Source: Clostridia bacterium
GTDB lineage: Bacteria > Bacillota > Clostridia > Oscillospirales > Acutalibacteraceae
DNA: 64,000 bases
Reading direction: 5' to 3'
Assembly: GCA_017403185.1 (NCBI GenBank)
Contig: JAFQON010000007.1
Span: 1 to 64,000, forward strand
The notes beneath the pieces were generated by a model that ran no database searches, was not told where the DNA came from, and saw only the letters and a program-made list of their open reading frames with translations. A program made the position numbers and the translations under genes. This document shows positions 22,271 through 32,239 of the stretch, piece by piece (position 1 is the stretch's first letter; every line of letters begins with the position of its first letter).

Positions 22271-24004
22271 TTGAATATTTTTGAAGTTCAAAAACTTCTT
22301 ATTAAGGGCATAAGAATACAGGATATTCCTATGAGAGTTACATTCTATGCCCGTGTTTCAAGTGAAAAAGATGAACAGTTGAATTCTCTTGAAAACCAGG
22401 TTTCATATTATGAAAATCTTATTAAATCGAACCCGAAATGGAAATATGTAGAAGGATACATCGATGAGGGCATTTCGGGTAAAAGTACGAAGAAAAGAGT
22501 AAGCTTTAACAAGATGATATCCGATGGCAAAAACGGTCTGTTTGATTTCGTTATTACTAAAGAAATATCCCGTTTTGCCCGTAATACGGTTGACAGTCTT
22601 AATTACACAAGAGACCTTCTTGAATGTGGAGTAGGTATTTATTTTGAGAGTAACAACATCAACACCTTTGACCAAAGCTCGGAATTTGTGTTAAGCCTTA
22701 TGTCGTCAATCGCCCAGAATGAACTCAGAGTTCTTTCCGAAAGAGTAAAATTCGGTCACGCACAAGCTATTGAAAAAGGTGTTGTTCTCGGCAACAGCAG
22801 AATATTCGGCTATGACAAGCTTAAAAAACGTCTTGTTATCAATCCTGATGAAGCTCCGATGGTTGTTGAACTTTACGAGCTTTATGCGACAGGCGATTAC
22901 AGCATGAAACAGATTGAGAATATCTTTTGGACCAAAGGGTATCGCAACAGAAACGGCAATAAAATCGCACACAGCACATTGGCAAATATAATCGCAAACC
23001 CCAAATACAAGGGTTATTATGTTGGAGGTAAGGTAAAAAATCTTGACTTGTTCAGCGAAAAAAGAGAGTTTGTTCCCGAAGAGGAATGGACCATGTATAA
23101 AGACGAAACAGGTGAAATCGTTCCTGCCATTGTTGACGAAGAACTTTGGGAAAGGGCTAATTTCATTCTGAAAAAACGCAGCAATGATGTGAAAAACCGT
23201 CAGGGCATCTGCAATCACGCAAATCTTCTGACCGGTAAAATTGTATGCAAAAACTGCGGTTCACCTTATTACAGAAAAGACAGCGTTGACAAAAGCGGCA
23301 ACAAGAATTCAAAATGGATTTGCAGCGGCAAAATAAAAAACGGCAAAGAATACTGTAATTCCTTTGCAATCTATGAAAGCGAAATTAAAAAGGTGCTTTA
23401 CGAAACATTTAAAGACACAACTGAAGACATCGAAAGAATCATCGACGAGTACACGCAGATGCTTTGGGAGATTATGAAGGACGACGGTCTCGAAAAAGCC
23501 CTTGAAAGAGCAGAAGAGCAAAAAGACAAGCTCTACAAGAAAAAAGCAAAGCTTCTTGATCTTTATGTTGACGAAGCCTATACCGAAGCTGAATTCAAAA
23601 AATTGAACGCAAGCAACTCAAAAGAGATTGAAAAGGTTGAGGCTGAAATTGAAGATTTAAAGAAACAGCTTGAATCCGACGCAGGTTTCAAGGACAGCAT
23701 TGAAGAAATTAAATCTTCGCTTGTTAGTGCGGCAAAGGTCGCATCCGAAGGCTTGATTACGAAGAATTTTATCGACAAATATGTTGATAAGATATTTGTG
23801 AGCGTCGAGAATGACTCTCACGCAAAAATCGAAATCAAGCTTGTAACGGGCGAAACAACCGAAAAATATCTGCTTAAACTCAAGGCAAGACAAAGGGCTG
23901 AAATCGTTGATATTACTGCGATTCAGGGCTCTGAAACCTGTAACTGTCGTACGGGTCATACATCTAAGAAGATGATCGAGGCTTATGAAAACGGCATGAA
24001 ATAA
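22271..24004 (+). CDS. Large serine recombinase (integrase)
   Basis: The TTG at 22271 is preceded by AGGAG; an ATG at 22331 is an alternative. The 577 residues carry the resolvase domain with catalytic Ser30 in FYARVSSEKDEQ, the conserved ITKEISRFARN segment, and the recombinase domain (GDYSMKQIENIFWTKGY). A zinc ribbon (CKNCG ... WICSG ... YCNS) and a long coiled coil (about 400-480) follow. Such enzymes integrate and excise elements at short att sites without cofactors and use Xis-like factors for excision. It sits next to the right end, as usual. It ends before a strong hairpin. Confidence 0.93.
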   Translation: MNIFEVQKLLIKGIRIQDIPMRVTFYARVSSEKDEQLNSLENQVSYYENLIKSNPKWKYVEGYIDEGISGKSTKKRVSFNKMISDGKNGLFDFVITKEISRFARNTVDSLNYTRDLLECGVGIYFESNNINTFDQSSEFVLSLMSSIAQNELRVLSERVKFGHAQAIEKGVVLGNSRIFGYDKLKKRLVINPDEAPMVVELYELYATGDYSMKQIENIFWTKGYRNRNGNKIAHSTLANIIANPKYKGYYVGGKVKNLDLFSEKREFVPEEEWTMYKDETGEIVPAIVDEELWERANFILKKRSNDVKNRQGICNHANLLTGKIVCKNCGSPYYRKDSVDKSGNKNSKWICSGKIKNGKEYCNSFAIYESEIKKVLYETFKDTTEDIERIIDEYTQMLWEIMKDDGLEKALERAEEQKDKLYKKKAKLLDLYVDEAYTEAEFKKLNASNSKEIEKVEAEIEDLKKQLESDAGFKDSIEEIKSSLVSAAKVASEGLITKNFIDKYVDKIFVSVENDSHAKIEIKLVTGETTEKYLLKLKARQRAEIVDITAIQGSETCNCRTGHTSKKMIEAYENGMK

Positions 24005-24021
24005 GTGAATCAACGGGATTC

Positions 24022-24055
24022 GGGGCTGCCGCAGGTTTCTGTGGCGGCTCTTTTT
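24022..24055 (+). terminator. Terminator after the recombinase
   Basis: GGGGCTGCCGCAG and CTGTGGCGGCTC form a stem followed by TTTTTA. The element's right boundary probably lies near here, since lon's own promoter starts 57 bases later. Confidence 0.8.
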
Positions 24056-24111
24056 ATGCGGTTGTTCATATATTGTTTGCAAACCGATAAACTTTTATAT
24101 GATTATTACTG

Positions 24112-24140
24112 TTGACTGATTTTAATTATTATTATATAAT
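24112..24140 (+). promoter_or_regulatory. Sigma-A promoter of lon
   Basis: TTGACT (24112-24117), 17 bases, TATAAT (24135-24140), about 80 bases before the lon start. No CIRCE inverted repeat is seen. Confidence 0.8.
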
Positions 24141-24218
24141 ACTATGTTAAGAAAGTGTTTTTTAAGGATACTTTACATCGTTTTATCCGCTTTTCAGGCG
24201 GCAAAAGGAGTTACATAT

Positions 24219-26630
24219 ATGATGAAAGAAGAAAACATAAGAATGATGCCCACGGTTGCTCTCAGGGGGCTTGTCGTTTTTCCGAATATGTTCATACATT
24301 TCGATGTCGGCAGAGAAAAATCAATTAATGCGCTCAAAAAAGCAATGGATACCGACCAGGAAATTTTTCTTGTTACGCAAAAGGATATTTCCGTTGATGA
24401 CCCTGATTACAGTGAGCTTTATGAAATCGGCGTTGTCGCAAGTGTCAAGCAGGTGCTCAAGCTGCCCGGTAAAAGCGGCAATGTGCGTGTTGCGGTTGAA
24501 GGGTTGTACCGTGCAAGGCTTATCGAAGGTCTTGCTGTCGGCAAGGGCAATTATCTCAAAACAATGATATTCCCGATTGACGAGCCTGCAATCCGTGCCG
24601 ATAAGGTGGATTATGCAAAGGCACTTGTGCGTCACACAAAGGATGTTTTTGCCGAGTATTCGGACTGTGCGCCGCAGATGCCTGCCGATATTGTGACGGG
24701 CATTATGCAGAAAACCGAGCCGGGTGACCTTGCGGACTATATTGCGGGCAACATTATGCTTGAATATGAGGACAGACAGCACATTCTCTCAACGGTTAAT
24801 CCGATAAAACGCCTTGAAGAGATGTGCATTCTGCTTGCAAATGAGGGCAATCTGCTTTCGATTGAAGCCGAAATCGGCGACAAGGTGCAGGAGCAGATTG
24901 ACAAAAATCAGCGTGAATATTATCTGCGTGAGCAGATGAAGGTTATCTCGACCGAGCTTGGCGGCGGAGTTTCTCAGGAAGAGGAGCTTGATTATTTCAG
25001 AGAAACAATATTTAACATGAAGGCCTCGGATGAGGTTAAAGAAAAGCTTTTCAAGGAATGTGACAGGCTTGAGAAATATTCGCCGAATTCTCCCGAAGCG
25101 GCGGTGAGCAGGAATTATATCGAAACCTGCATTGCCCTTCCGTGGGATAACATGAGCGAAGAAAACACGGATATTGCCAAATCAAGGAAGATACTTGAAA
25201 ACGACCACTACGGTCTTGATAAGATAAAGCAGAGAATTCTCGAATACCTTGCGGTGCGTGTTATGGCGCCCGATATCAAGGGTCAGATTATCTGCCTTGT
25301 AGGCCCTCCGGGTGTCGGCAAAACATCGGTTGCGCGCTCGGTTGCGTCTGCAACGGGCAGGGAATATGTCAGAATTTCTCTCGGCGGCGTCAAGGATGAG
25401 GCTGAAATCAGAGGCCACAGAAAAACCTATATCGGCTCAATGCCCGGCAGAATAATTGATGCAATGAAGCGTGCGGGCACAAGCAATCCGCTTGTTCTTC
25501 TTGACGAGGTGGATAAGCTTTCATCGGATTACAAGGGCGACCCGACATCGGCGCTGCTTGAAGTGCTTGACCCCGAGCAGAATAACGAATTCAGGGATCA
25601 TTATATCGAGCTTCCGTTTGATCTGAGCAGGGTTATGTTTATCACAACCGCCAATGTTGAGGCGAATATTCCCGACCCGCTGCGTGACAGAATGGAGATT
25701 ATAGAGCTCGGCAGCTACACGAGTGAGGAAAAATTCAATATTGCAAAAAAGCATCTTATTCCCAAGCAGATGAAGCGTCACGGTCTGACCTCGGCTAAAT
25801 TCAGAATAACGGATAAGGCGATAAGGCTTGTTATCGAAGGCTATACCCGTGAAGCGGGCGTGAGAGCGCTTGAGCAGAAGATAGCGGCAATATGCAGAAA
25901 AGCCGTTATGGAGCTTGTTGAGGGCAAGACGGAAAAGATTTCCGTTAAGCCCGAAAACATTGAAGAATTGCTCGGTGCGCGCAAATTCAGGGCGGATAAT
26001 CTTATCCGCGAAAACGAAATCGGCGTTGTGAACGGTCTTGCATGGACTTCGGTTGGCGGCGATATGCTTGAAATTGAAGCGGCGGTGCTTAAGGGCACGG
26101 GCAAGCTTGAGCTTACGGGCTCGCTCGGCGATGTTATGCAGGAGAGCGCAAAGGCGGCGGTGAGCTATATCCGCTCAAAGTCGGATGAGCTTCCGCTTAA
26201 CGGCAATTTCTATAAAGAATGCGATATCCATATTCATGTTCCCGAGGGCGCAACCCCCAAGGACGGCCCCTCTGCGGGCGTGACGATTGCAACCTCTCTT
26301 GTTTCCGCGCTGACGGGCAGAAGGGTGCGCAAGGATGTTGCGATGACGGGTGAAATCACCCTCAGGGGAAGAGTGCTCCCCATCGGCGGGCTCAAAGAAA
26401 AATCAATGGCGGCTTACAGAGCGGGAATAAAAACCGTTGTTATTCCTTACGATAACATTGCAGACCTTGACGAGGTTGACCCCAAGGTGAGGGAAGCGAT
26501 TAATTTTGAACCCGTAAAAACCGTTGAAGCGGTTTGGGAAATTGCTCTTGAAAAGGAAGAAACCGCGGCGCAGAAGAAGTCAAAGCCTGTTGAAATCGGC
26601 AAAGGCTCCCGTGCGGCAATAACACAGTAA
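24219..26630 (+). CDS. lon: ATP-dependent protease Lon
   Basis: Start at ATG 24219 after AAAGGAG gives 803 residues, the normal LonA length. An N-terminal LON substrate domain ([15 protein letters not shown]) is followed by the AAA+ module with Walker A GPPGVGKT (about 361-368) and Walker [11 protein letters not shown]. The protease domain has catalytic Ser685 in PKDGPSAG and Lys728 in GGLKEK. It degrades misfolded and regulatory proteins in the cytoplasm, and in other bacteria it degrades antitoxins, which is relevant to the TA modules nearby. The next gene ysxC begins 12 bases downstream, a common Firmicutes arrangement. Confidence 0.97.
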   Translation: MMKEENIRMMPTVALRGLVVFPNMFIHFDVGREKSINALKKAMDTDQEIFLVTQKDISVDDPDYSELYEIGVVASVKQVLKLPGKSGNVRVAVEGLYRARLIEGLAVGKGNYLKTMIFPIDEPAIRADKVDYAKALVRHTKDVFAEYSDCAPQMPADIVTGIMQKTEPGDLADYIAGNIMLEYEDRQHILSTVNPIKRLEEMCILLANEGNLLSIEAEIGDKVQEQIDKNQREYYLREQMKVISTELGGGVSQEEELDYFRETIFNMKASDEVKEKLFKECDRLEKYSPNSPEAAVSRNYIETCIALPWDNMSEENTDIAKSRKILENDHYGLDKIKQRILEYLAVRVMAPDIKGQIICLVGPPGVGKTSVARSVASATGREYVRISLGGVKDEAEIRGHRKTYIGSMPGRIIDAMKRAGTSNPLVLLDEVDKLSSDYKGDPTSALLEVLDPEQNNEFRDHYIELPFDLSRVMFITTANVEANIPDPLRDRMEIIELGSYTSEEKFNIAKKHLIPKQMKRHGLTSAKFRITDKAIRLVIEGYTREAGVRALEQKIAAICRKAVMELVEGKTEKISVKPENIEELLGARKFRADNLIRENEIGVVNGLAWTSVGGDMLEIEAAVLKGTGKLELTGSLGDVMQESAKAAVSYIRSKSDELPLNGNFYKECDIHIHVPEGATPKDGPSAGVTIATSLVSALTGRRVRKDVAMTGEITLRGRVLPIGGLKEKSMAAYRAGIKTVVIPYDNIADLDEVDPKVREAINFEPVKTVEAVWEIALEKEETAAQKKSKPVEIGKGSRAAITQ

Positions 26631-26642
26631 CAGAGGTTTGAA

Positions 26643-27224
26643 ATGAGATTTGATAAAATAGAATTTAATGCGGCTTACGGCACATCGAAGCAGCTCCCGC
26701 CGTCAAAAGAAGCCGAAATCGTGTTCTCGGGTCGCTCAAATGTGGGCAAATCTTCTCTTATAAACAAGGTTTTTAACCGTAAAAATCTTGCAAGAGTGAG
26801 CTCAATGCCGGGCAAAACCATAACCGTAAATTTCTTTAAGGGCGACGGCGTTTATTTTGTTGACCTTCCCGGCTACGGCTACGCAAAGCGTGAGCAGAGC
26901 GAAAAGAAAAGATGGGCGGAGCTTATGGAGGGCTATTTCCACTCGGGCAGAAATATCGCAATGGTAATTCAGCTTGTGGATATGCGTCATGCACCGTCTG
27001 CGGATGATATGATGATGCTTAACTTCCTTCGTGAATGTGAAATTCCGTTTATGATTGCGCTCACAAAATGCGATAAGCTTAACAAGACCGAAACCGAAAA
27101 GCGCAGGGCAGAGCTTGCCGAAGAGCTTCGGGATTATTCGGATATAAAAACAGTTGAGTTCTCTGCGGTCAAGGGAACAGGTGTTGAAGAGATGAAGGCG
27201 GCAATTATTGCTGCTTTGAAATAG
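26643..27224 (+). CDS. ysxC: Ribosome biogenesis GTP-binding protein YsxC/EngB
   Basis: The 193-residue TRAFAC GTPase shows G1 GRSNVGKSS (about 30-38), G3 DLPGYGYA and G4 TKCDKLN with the family's AKREQSEKKRW stretch. It acts in assembly of the 50S subunit and is usually essential. It sits directly after lon, as in B. subtilis, in the same transcript. Confidence 0.96.
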   Translation: MRFDKIEFNAAYGTSKQLPPSKEAEIVFSGRSNVGKSSLINKVFNRKNLARVSSMPGKTITVNFFKGDGVYFVDLPGYGYAKREQSEKKRWAELMEGYFHSGRNIAMVIQLVDMRHAPSADDMMMLNFLRECEIPFMIALTKCDKLNKTETEKRRAELAEELRDYSDIKTVEFSAVKGTGVEEMKAAIIAALK

Positions 27225-27237
27225 GAGAAAATAATTT

Positions 27238-28536
27238 ATGTATGTTTCGGATTGTATTTCAATAAACGGTAGCGGCAACCTGACAATCGGCGGTGCGGAT
27301 ACCGTTGAAATAGCGAAGGAATACGGCACGCCCGTTTATGTTTTTGATGAAAATGAAATAAGAAAGAATCTTGCGGCGTTCAGGGATTCGATGAATGAAT
27401 ATTACGGCGGCAACGGGCTTGCGGTTTATGCGAGCAAGGCATTCTGCTGCAAGGAAATGTGCCGCATCTGTATGCAGGAGGGCACGGGAATTGATGTTGT
27501 GTCGGGCGGCGAGCTTTATACCGCTCTTTCCGTCGGCTTCCCTGCGGATAAAATTGTTTTTCACGGCAACAACAAAACCTTTGACGAGCTTTCGGCTGCG
27601 GTTGAAAACGGAGTGGGAAGAATTGTTGTTGACAACATAACGGAGCTTGAAACGCTGAGCAGAATTGCCGCTGAAAAAGGCAGAACCGCAGGCATTATGT
27701 TCAGAATCAAGCCGGGCATCGATGCACATACACACGATTTCATAAAGACGGGTCAGATTGATTCAAAATTCGGCTTTGCGCTTGAAACGGGCGAAGCAAT
27801 GGAGGCTGTCAGGAAGGCTCTCACGATGCCGGATGTGAAGCTCCGCGGCCTGCATTGCCATATCGGTTCGCAGATTTTTGATATCGACCCGTTTGAGCTT
27901 GCGGCGGAGGTTATGCTTAATCTCTATAAGCAAATCAAGGATGAAACGGGCTATGAGTTTGACGAGCTCAATCTCGGCGGCGGCTTCGGAATAAAATATC
28001 TTGAAAGCGAGCAGCCCAAGCCCTATGCGGAATATATGAAGAATGTTTCCGCTGTGGTCAGAGCGCGCTGCGAAGAGCTCGGCCTGAAAATGCCGTTTGT
28101 TCTCATTGAGCCGGGCCGCTCGGTTGTGGGCGCAGCGGGAATCACTCTTTACACCGTCGGCGCGGTCAAGGATATCCCCGATATCCGCACCTATGTTTCA
28201 ATTGACGGCGGTATGGCGGATAACCCCAGATACGCGCTCTACAACGCAGATTACGAGGTTGTCTGCGCCAACAAAGCAGCCGAAGAAAGAAGCGAAACGG
28301 TTACCGTTGCGGGCAAATGCTGCGAAAGCGGCGACCTTATTCAGGAGAATACGAAGCTCCAGAAGGTTGAGCCCGGCGATATTCTTGCCGTTCTTTCAAC
28401 GGGTGCGTATAACTACTCAATGGCGTCAAATTATAACCGCATACCCCGTCCTCCCGTTGTGATGGTGAAAGACGGCGTATCAAGAGTGGTTGTAAAAAGA
28501 GAAACTTACGAAAAAATCACGGAAAACGACATATAA
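27238..28536 (+). CDS. lysA: Diaminopimelate decarboxylase
   Basis: This 432-residue fold III PLP enzyme has the PLP lysine in VYASKAFCC, HGNNK, a glycine loop LNLGGGFGIKY, a substrate-binding EPGRS and a CCESGD motif. It converts meso-diaminopimelate to L-lysine, the last step of lysine synthesis. The gene starts after GGAG, 13 bases downstream of ysxC, so it probably shares the lon transcript. Confidence 0.96.
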   Translation: MYVSDCISINGSGNLTIGGADTVEIAKEYGTPVYVFDENEIRKNLAAFRDSMNEYYGGNGLAVYASKAFCCKEMCRICMQEGTGIDVVSGGELYTALSVGFPADKIVFHGNNKTFDELSAAVENGVGRIVVDNITELETLSRIAAEKGRTAGIMFRIKPGIDAHTHDFIKTGQIDSKFGFALETGEAMEAVRKALTMPDVKLRGLHCHIGSQIFDIDPFELAAEVMLNLYKQIKDETGYEFDELNLGGGFGIKYLESEQPKPYAEYMKNVSAVVRARCEELGLKMPFVLIEPGRSVVGAAGITLYTVGAVKDIPDIRTYVSIDGGMADNPRYALYNADYEVVCANKAAEERSETVTVAGKCCESGDLIQENTKLQKVEPGDILAVLSTGAYNYSMASNYNRIPRPPVVMVKDGVSRVVVKRETYEKITENDI

Positions 28537-28566
28537 TAAATAAAAACATTTTAAGGAAGTGACACA

Positions 28567-29838
28567 ATGCCTCAGGTCAGAATGTTAGCCGACAGAGTGC
28601 GCCTCGTTTCTGAGCAGACAGACAGATTCAAAACAGGACGCATTTCGGTATCCATAGCCTTGCCCATGAATGACATGGCGGCGGCAAATTCACTGCTCAT
28701 ATATCTTCTCAAGCGTTCATGCAAGGAATACCCCGATTTTTCGCTGCTTAACGGAAAGCTTGATGAGCTTTACGGCGCGGCGGTTTCGGCGGGAGTTACG
28801 AAAATCGGTGAAGCGCAGGTGCTCACCCTTTCGATGACCTGCCTTGATGACCGTTTTGCGCTGACCGATGAGAGCATTGCCGAGCAGTGCGCGCAGCTTC
28901 TTGCAAGCATGATTTTCAAGCCCAACTGCAAATGCGGCAGCTTCGGCGCAGATAATCTTGCAACCGAAAAGAGGCTTCTTATTCAGAGAATCGAAGAAGA
29001 GCTTAATGACAAACGCACCTATGCGTTTAATAAATGTATTGAATATATGTGTGCTAAAGAAGCATACGGCAGGGATAAATACGGCACAATTGAAGAAATC
29101 AATGCCGTTAAAATGGCGGATGTATACGCTGCGTGGAAAAACCTTCTTTCAACGGCGATTTTTCAGATTACCGTTACGGGCAGTGCCGATGCTGAGAAAA
29201 TTGCCGGTATCTTTGAAATGCAATTCAAAAAAATCGAGAGAAATCCCATTGTGCCCGAAACGGTGTTTATCCTCAGGGGTGGTCATTTCAACAGGTATGA
29301 AGAAACCTTCCCCGTCAATCAGGGCAAGCTTGTTATCGGCTTTAGGGCCGGTATGCAGCACAGCCGTGACAACATCCACGCCGTAACGGTTATGAATGAT
29401 ATCTTCGGAATGGGCACCTATTCCAAGCTCTTTATGAATGTGCGTGAAAAGCTCAGCCTTGCATATTATTGCTGGTCAAGGCTTGTTGCAAGCAAGGGAA
29501 TCGTGCTTGTTGAAGGCGGCATAGATACCGATAAAGAGAAAAAGGCTTCGGCAGAAATCCTCAGCCAGCTTTCTGATCTGAGAAACGGCAAAACAGACCC
29601 TGAGGTGCTTGAGTCATCAAAGCGTTCGCTTAAAGAGAGATACACCTTCACAACCCCCGAGGGTATTTGCTCGTGGTATGCTTCACAGCTTCTTCAGGAT
29701 GAAATAATCACTCCTGAGGATATGGTGAGCGGCGTTGAAACCGTAACTATGGAGCAGGTTTGTGAGGCTGCAAAGAAGCTTTCGATAGACACCATATATA
29801 TGCTTAAAGCACAGGAGGCTGCCGCAGATGAAAATTAA
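28567..29838 (+). CDS. yfmF: M16-family protein lacking the zinc motif (YfmF-like)
   Basis: The 423 residues have the two-domain insulinase fold (SIALPMNDMAAANSLLIYLLKRS start, VREKLSLAYYCWSR later). The HxxEH zinc motif is absent, so it is the inactive subunit of a heterodimer with the following gene. In B. subtilis the homologous pair is linked to the 5-aminopentanol modification of elongation factor P; that role is by family name. It overlaps the next gene by 11 bases. Confidence 0.85.
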   Translation: MPQVRMLADRVRLVSEQTDRFKTGRISVSIALPMNDMAAANSLLIYLLKRSCKEYPDFSLLNGKLDELYGAAVSAGVTKIGEAQVLTLSMTCLDDRFALTDESIAEQCAQLLASMIFKPNCKCGSFGADNLATEKRLLIQRIEEELNDKRTYAFNKCIEYMCAKEAYGRDKYGTIEEINAVKMADVYAAWKNLLSTAIFQITVTGSADAEKIAGIFEMQFKKIERNPIVPETVFILRGGHFNRYEETFPVNQGKLVIGFRAGMQHSRDNIHAVTVMNDIFGMGTYSKLFMNVREKLSLAYYCWSRLVASKGIVLVEGGIDTDKEKKASAEILSQLSDLRNGKTDPEVLESSKRSLKERYTFTTPEGICSWYASQLLQDEIITPEDMVSGVETVTMEQVCEAAKKLSIDTIYMLKAQEAAADEN

Positions 29839-31099
29839 ACAGATAACCAACGAAAAGCTCGGCGAAACCGTGTTTTGCGCAAAGCATTCTTCGGGGCTTG
29901 AAATCAGAGTAATGCCCAAAGCGGGCTACAGCTCGGCATATGCCGTTTTCGGTGTTAAATACGGCTCGATTGACACTGCTGTCAAAAATGACAAAGGCAA
30001 CTTTGAAACGATTCCCGAGGGCACTGCTCATTTTCTTGAGCACAAGCTGTTTGAAAGTGAAGACCTGAATGCGTTTGAGCGCTTCGCAAAAACGGGCGCA
30101 AGTGCAAATGCCTACACAAGCTTTGAAAAAACAGCATATCTTTTCAAAGGCTCCGAGAATATAGGGGAATCCCTCGAAATCCTTCTCGATTTTGTTCAGA
30201 ATCCTTATTTCACTCAGCAGACTGTTGAAAAAGAACAGGGGATTATCGGGCAGGAAATCAGGATGTATCAGGATTTGCCCGATTGGCAGGTAATGTTCAA
30301 TCTTCTCAGGGCGCTTTACAGTGACCACCCCGTGAGAATTGATATTGCAGGCACTCAGGACTCAATCGCAAAGATAGATGCCGACCTGCTTTACAGGCTT
30401 TACAAAGAATTTTACAACCCTTCAAACATGGTTCTCAGCGTTGTCGGCGCAATTGAGCCTCAGGAAGTGTTTGATATTGTTGACAGATGTATAAAAAGCT
30501 TTGAGGGCAAGGCTGCTGAAAGAAAATTCGTCAAAGAAAGCCCGCAGCCCGTTCAGAGTTATATTGAAGAAAAGCTTTCCGTTGCTCAGAAGCAGTTCCT
30601 TCTCGGCTTCAAGGAAAATCTCAGCGAGCCTCTGCTCAGCCTTGAGGATGAGATTGCATCGCAGATGATGCTTGAAGCAATCGCAGGCAAATCCTCACCG
30701 CTTTTCAAGAAGCTGCTTGATGAAGAGCTTATAGACATGGGCTTCGGCGGCGAGCTTTTCAACGGCTTCGGCTTCTCGTGCGTGATGCTCGGTGGCACAA
30801 GCAAGGATCCCGAAAAGGCGTGCTCAATAATCAGAGATGAGTTTAGCCGCTGCAAGGCAGAGGGCATTGACTCTGTCGCTTTTGAAAGAGCAAAGCGCAA
30901 GTTCTACGGCAGATATGTTATGAGCTATAATGATATTGATGACACTGCAAACCTTATGATGAACCTGCATTTTAACGGCTATGAGCCGTTTGCTGAGCTT
31001 GAAGCGTGCAAGGGCATTACACTTGAAAAAGCGCAGAAAAGGCTTGAAGAAATCAAAGATGAAGCATCGGCGCTGTCGGTTATTATCCCTATAGAGTAA
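29828..31099 (+). CDS. yfmH: M16-family zinc peptidase (YfmH-like)
   Basis: The 423-residue active partner carries HFLEH (His68, Glu71, His72) and a downstream glutamate-rich helix (EKEQGIIGQEIRMYQD) that completes the zinc site. It has the C-terminal YSDHPVRIDIAGT and RFYGRY-like segments of the family. It should form a complex with the preceding inactive subunit, which it overlaps. Substrate is unknown; the genomic link is with elongation factor P modification. Confidence 0.9.
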   Translation: MKIKQITNEKLGETVFCAKHSSGLEIRVMPKAGYSSAYAVFGVKYGSIDTAVKNDKGNFETIPEGTAHFLEHKLFESEDLNAFERFAKTGASANAYTSFEKTAYLFKGSENIGESLEILLDFVQNPYFTQQTVEKEQGIIGQEIRMYQDLPDWQVMFNLLRALYSDHPVRIDIAGTQDSIAKIDADLLYRLYKEFYNPSNMVLSVVGAIEPQEVFDIVDRCIKSFEGKAAERKFVKESPQPVQSYIEEKLSVAQKQFLLGFKENLSEPLLSLEDEIASQMMLEAIAGKSSPLFKKLLDEELIDMGFGGELFNGFGFSCVMLGGTSKDPEKACSIIRDEFSRCKAEGIDSVAFERAKRKFYGRYVMSYNDIDDTANLMMNLHFNGYEPFAELEACKGITLEKAQKRLEEIKDEASALSVIIPIE

Positions 31100-31120
31100 A
31101 ATGGGAGGAATTTAAAAAAG

Positions 31121-32239
31121 ATGTCAGATTATACGGTTGTTTATTTCAGCGGAATCGAAAGAGGCTTCAGCATTCCGAGCATTCTTGCCGACTTTTCGAT
31201 TTTCGGAATTGATGTTCAGATAAGATTTTACGGCGCAATTATTGCGTTCGGTTTTCTGCTTGCCGTGCTTTTCGGCGGCAGAATGGCTTATAAGTGGAAA
31301 ATGAGCCTTGATAAGATGATTGATGTTCTTATTTACGGCACAATTGCCGCCATCATCGGAGCAAGACTCTATTATGTTTTTTCAAAATGGGATTATTACA
31401 GCGCAAACCCTGCTGAGATTTTTCAGATATGGGAGGGCGGACTTGCCATCTACGGCGGAATAATCGGCGGAGTTATCGCAGCGTTTTTTGTGTGCAGAAT
31501 AAGAAAAATGAATTTCTGGAATCTGCTTGATATCGCATCCATGAGCCTTCTTATAGGTCAGGGCATCGGCAGATGGGGCAACTTCACAAATCAGGAGGCT
31601 TTCGGCGTTAACACCGATAAGCCGTGGGGTATGTGGAGCGAAAAAATTGCCGAGGATGTTATCAGAAATCAGGCGGAATATGCCGAAAAGGGCTTTTCGG
31701 TTGACCCGTCTTTGCCCGTGCATCCCACCTTCCTGTATGAATCGATATGGTGCCTTCTCGGCGTGCTTGTGCTCTATATAATCTGCCGCAAGTTCAGAAA
31801 ATTCAGCGGTCAGGTTGCTCTTTGCTACGGCATATGGTACGGCGCAGAGAGAACCTTTGTTGAAGGCCTCAGAACAGACAGCCTTTATATCGCAGGCACA
31901 AATATCCGCACTTCTCAGGTGCTTTCGGCAGCGATAGTTGTTGTGTGTGCAGTTCTTCTTGTTATGCTTCTTATAAAATACACAAAGAACCCTCAGCCGA
32001 TTGACGGTGTGGATTTCTTCCTTGAAGAGGAGCTCAAGAAGCAGGCTGAGGAAGCAAAGCGGGAGGCTGCTGAGCCTGAAAAAGAAGAATCCGAAACGGC
32101 AGAAGATGAAGCCGAAAAAGAAAGCTCTGCAGAGGAACAGCCCGAAGAAGCAGAAGAAACAAAAGAAGAACCCGATACAACCGAAGAAAAGGTTGAGGAA
32201 ACCGAAGAAGGAGAGGCAGAAAATGGCGAAGATAATTGA
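31121..32239 (+). CDS. lgt: Prolipoprotein diacylglyceryl transferase with acidic tail
   Basis: The first 285 residues are a typical Lgt with seven membrane helices. They include IRFYGAIIAFGFL, ARLYYVFSKWDYY, the signature GIGRWGNFTNQE, HPTFLYE and GAERTFVEGLRTDSL. It attaches diacylglycerol to the lipobox cysteine of prelipoproteins. A C-terminal extension of about 75 residues, nearly all Glu, Ala, Lys and Thr, is disordered and cytoplasmic and not part of the usual enzyme. The folD start lies inside its last 17 bases. Confidence 0.95.
   Translation: MSDYTVVYFSGIERGFSIPSILADFSIFGIDVQIRFYGAIIAFGFLLAVLFGGRMAYKWKMSLDKMIDVLIYGTIAAIIGARLYYVFSKWDYYSANPAEIFQIWEGGLAIYGGIIGGVIAAFFVCRIRKMNFWNLLDIASMSLLIGQGIGRWGNFTNQEAFGVNTDKPWGMWSEKIAEDVIRNQAEYAEKGFSVDPSLPVHPTFLYESIWCLLGVLVLYIICRKFRKFSGQVALCYGIWYGAERTFVEGLRTDSLYIAGTNIRTSQVLSAAIVVVCAVLLVMLLIKYTKNPQPIDGVDFFLEEELKKQAEEAKREAAEPEKEESETAEDEAEKESSAEEQPEEAEETKEEPDTTEEKVEETEEGEAENGEDN

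Noticed and set aside
24000-24140. A tRNA as the integration site of the element
   Set aside because: No tRNA cloverleaf or CCA-end-like sequence is visible near the right end, and large serine recombinases need only short att sites.
32001-32222. An upstream extension of folD
   Set aside because: It is the other frame of the Lgt tail (Lys/Arg-rich nonsense); the SD and family start both point to 32223.
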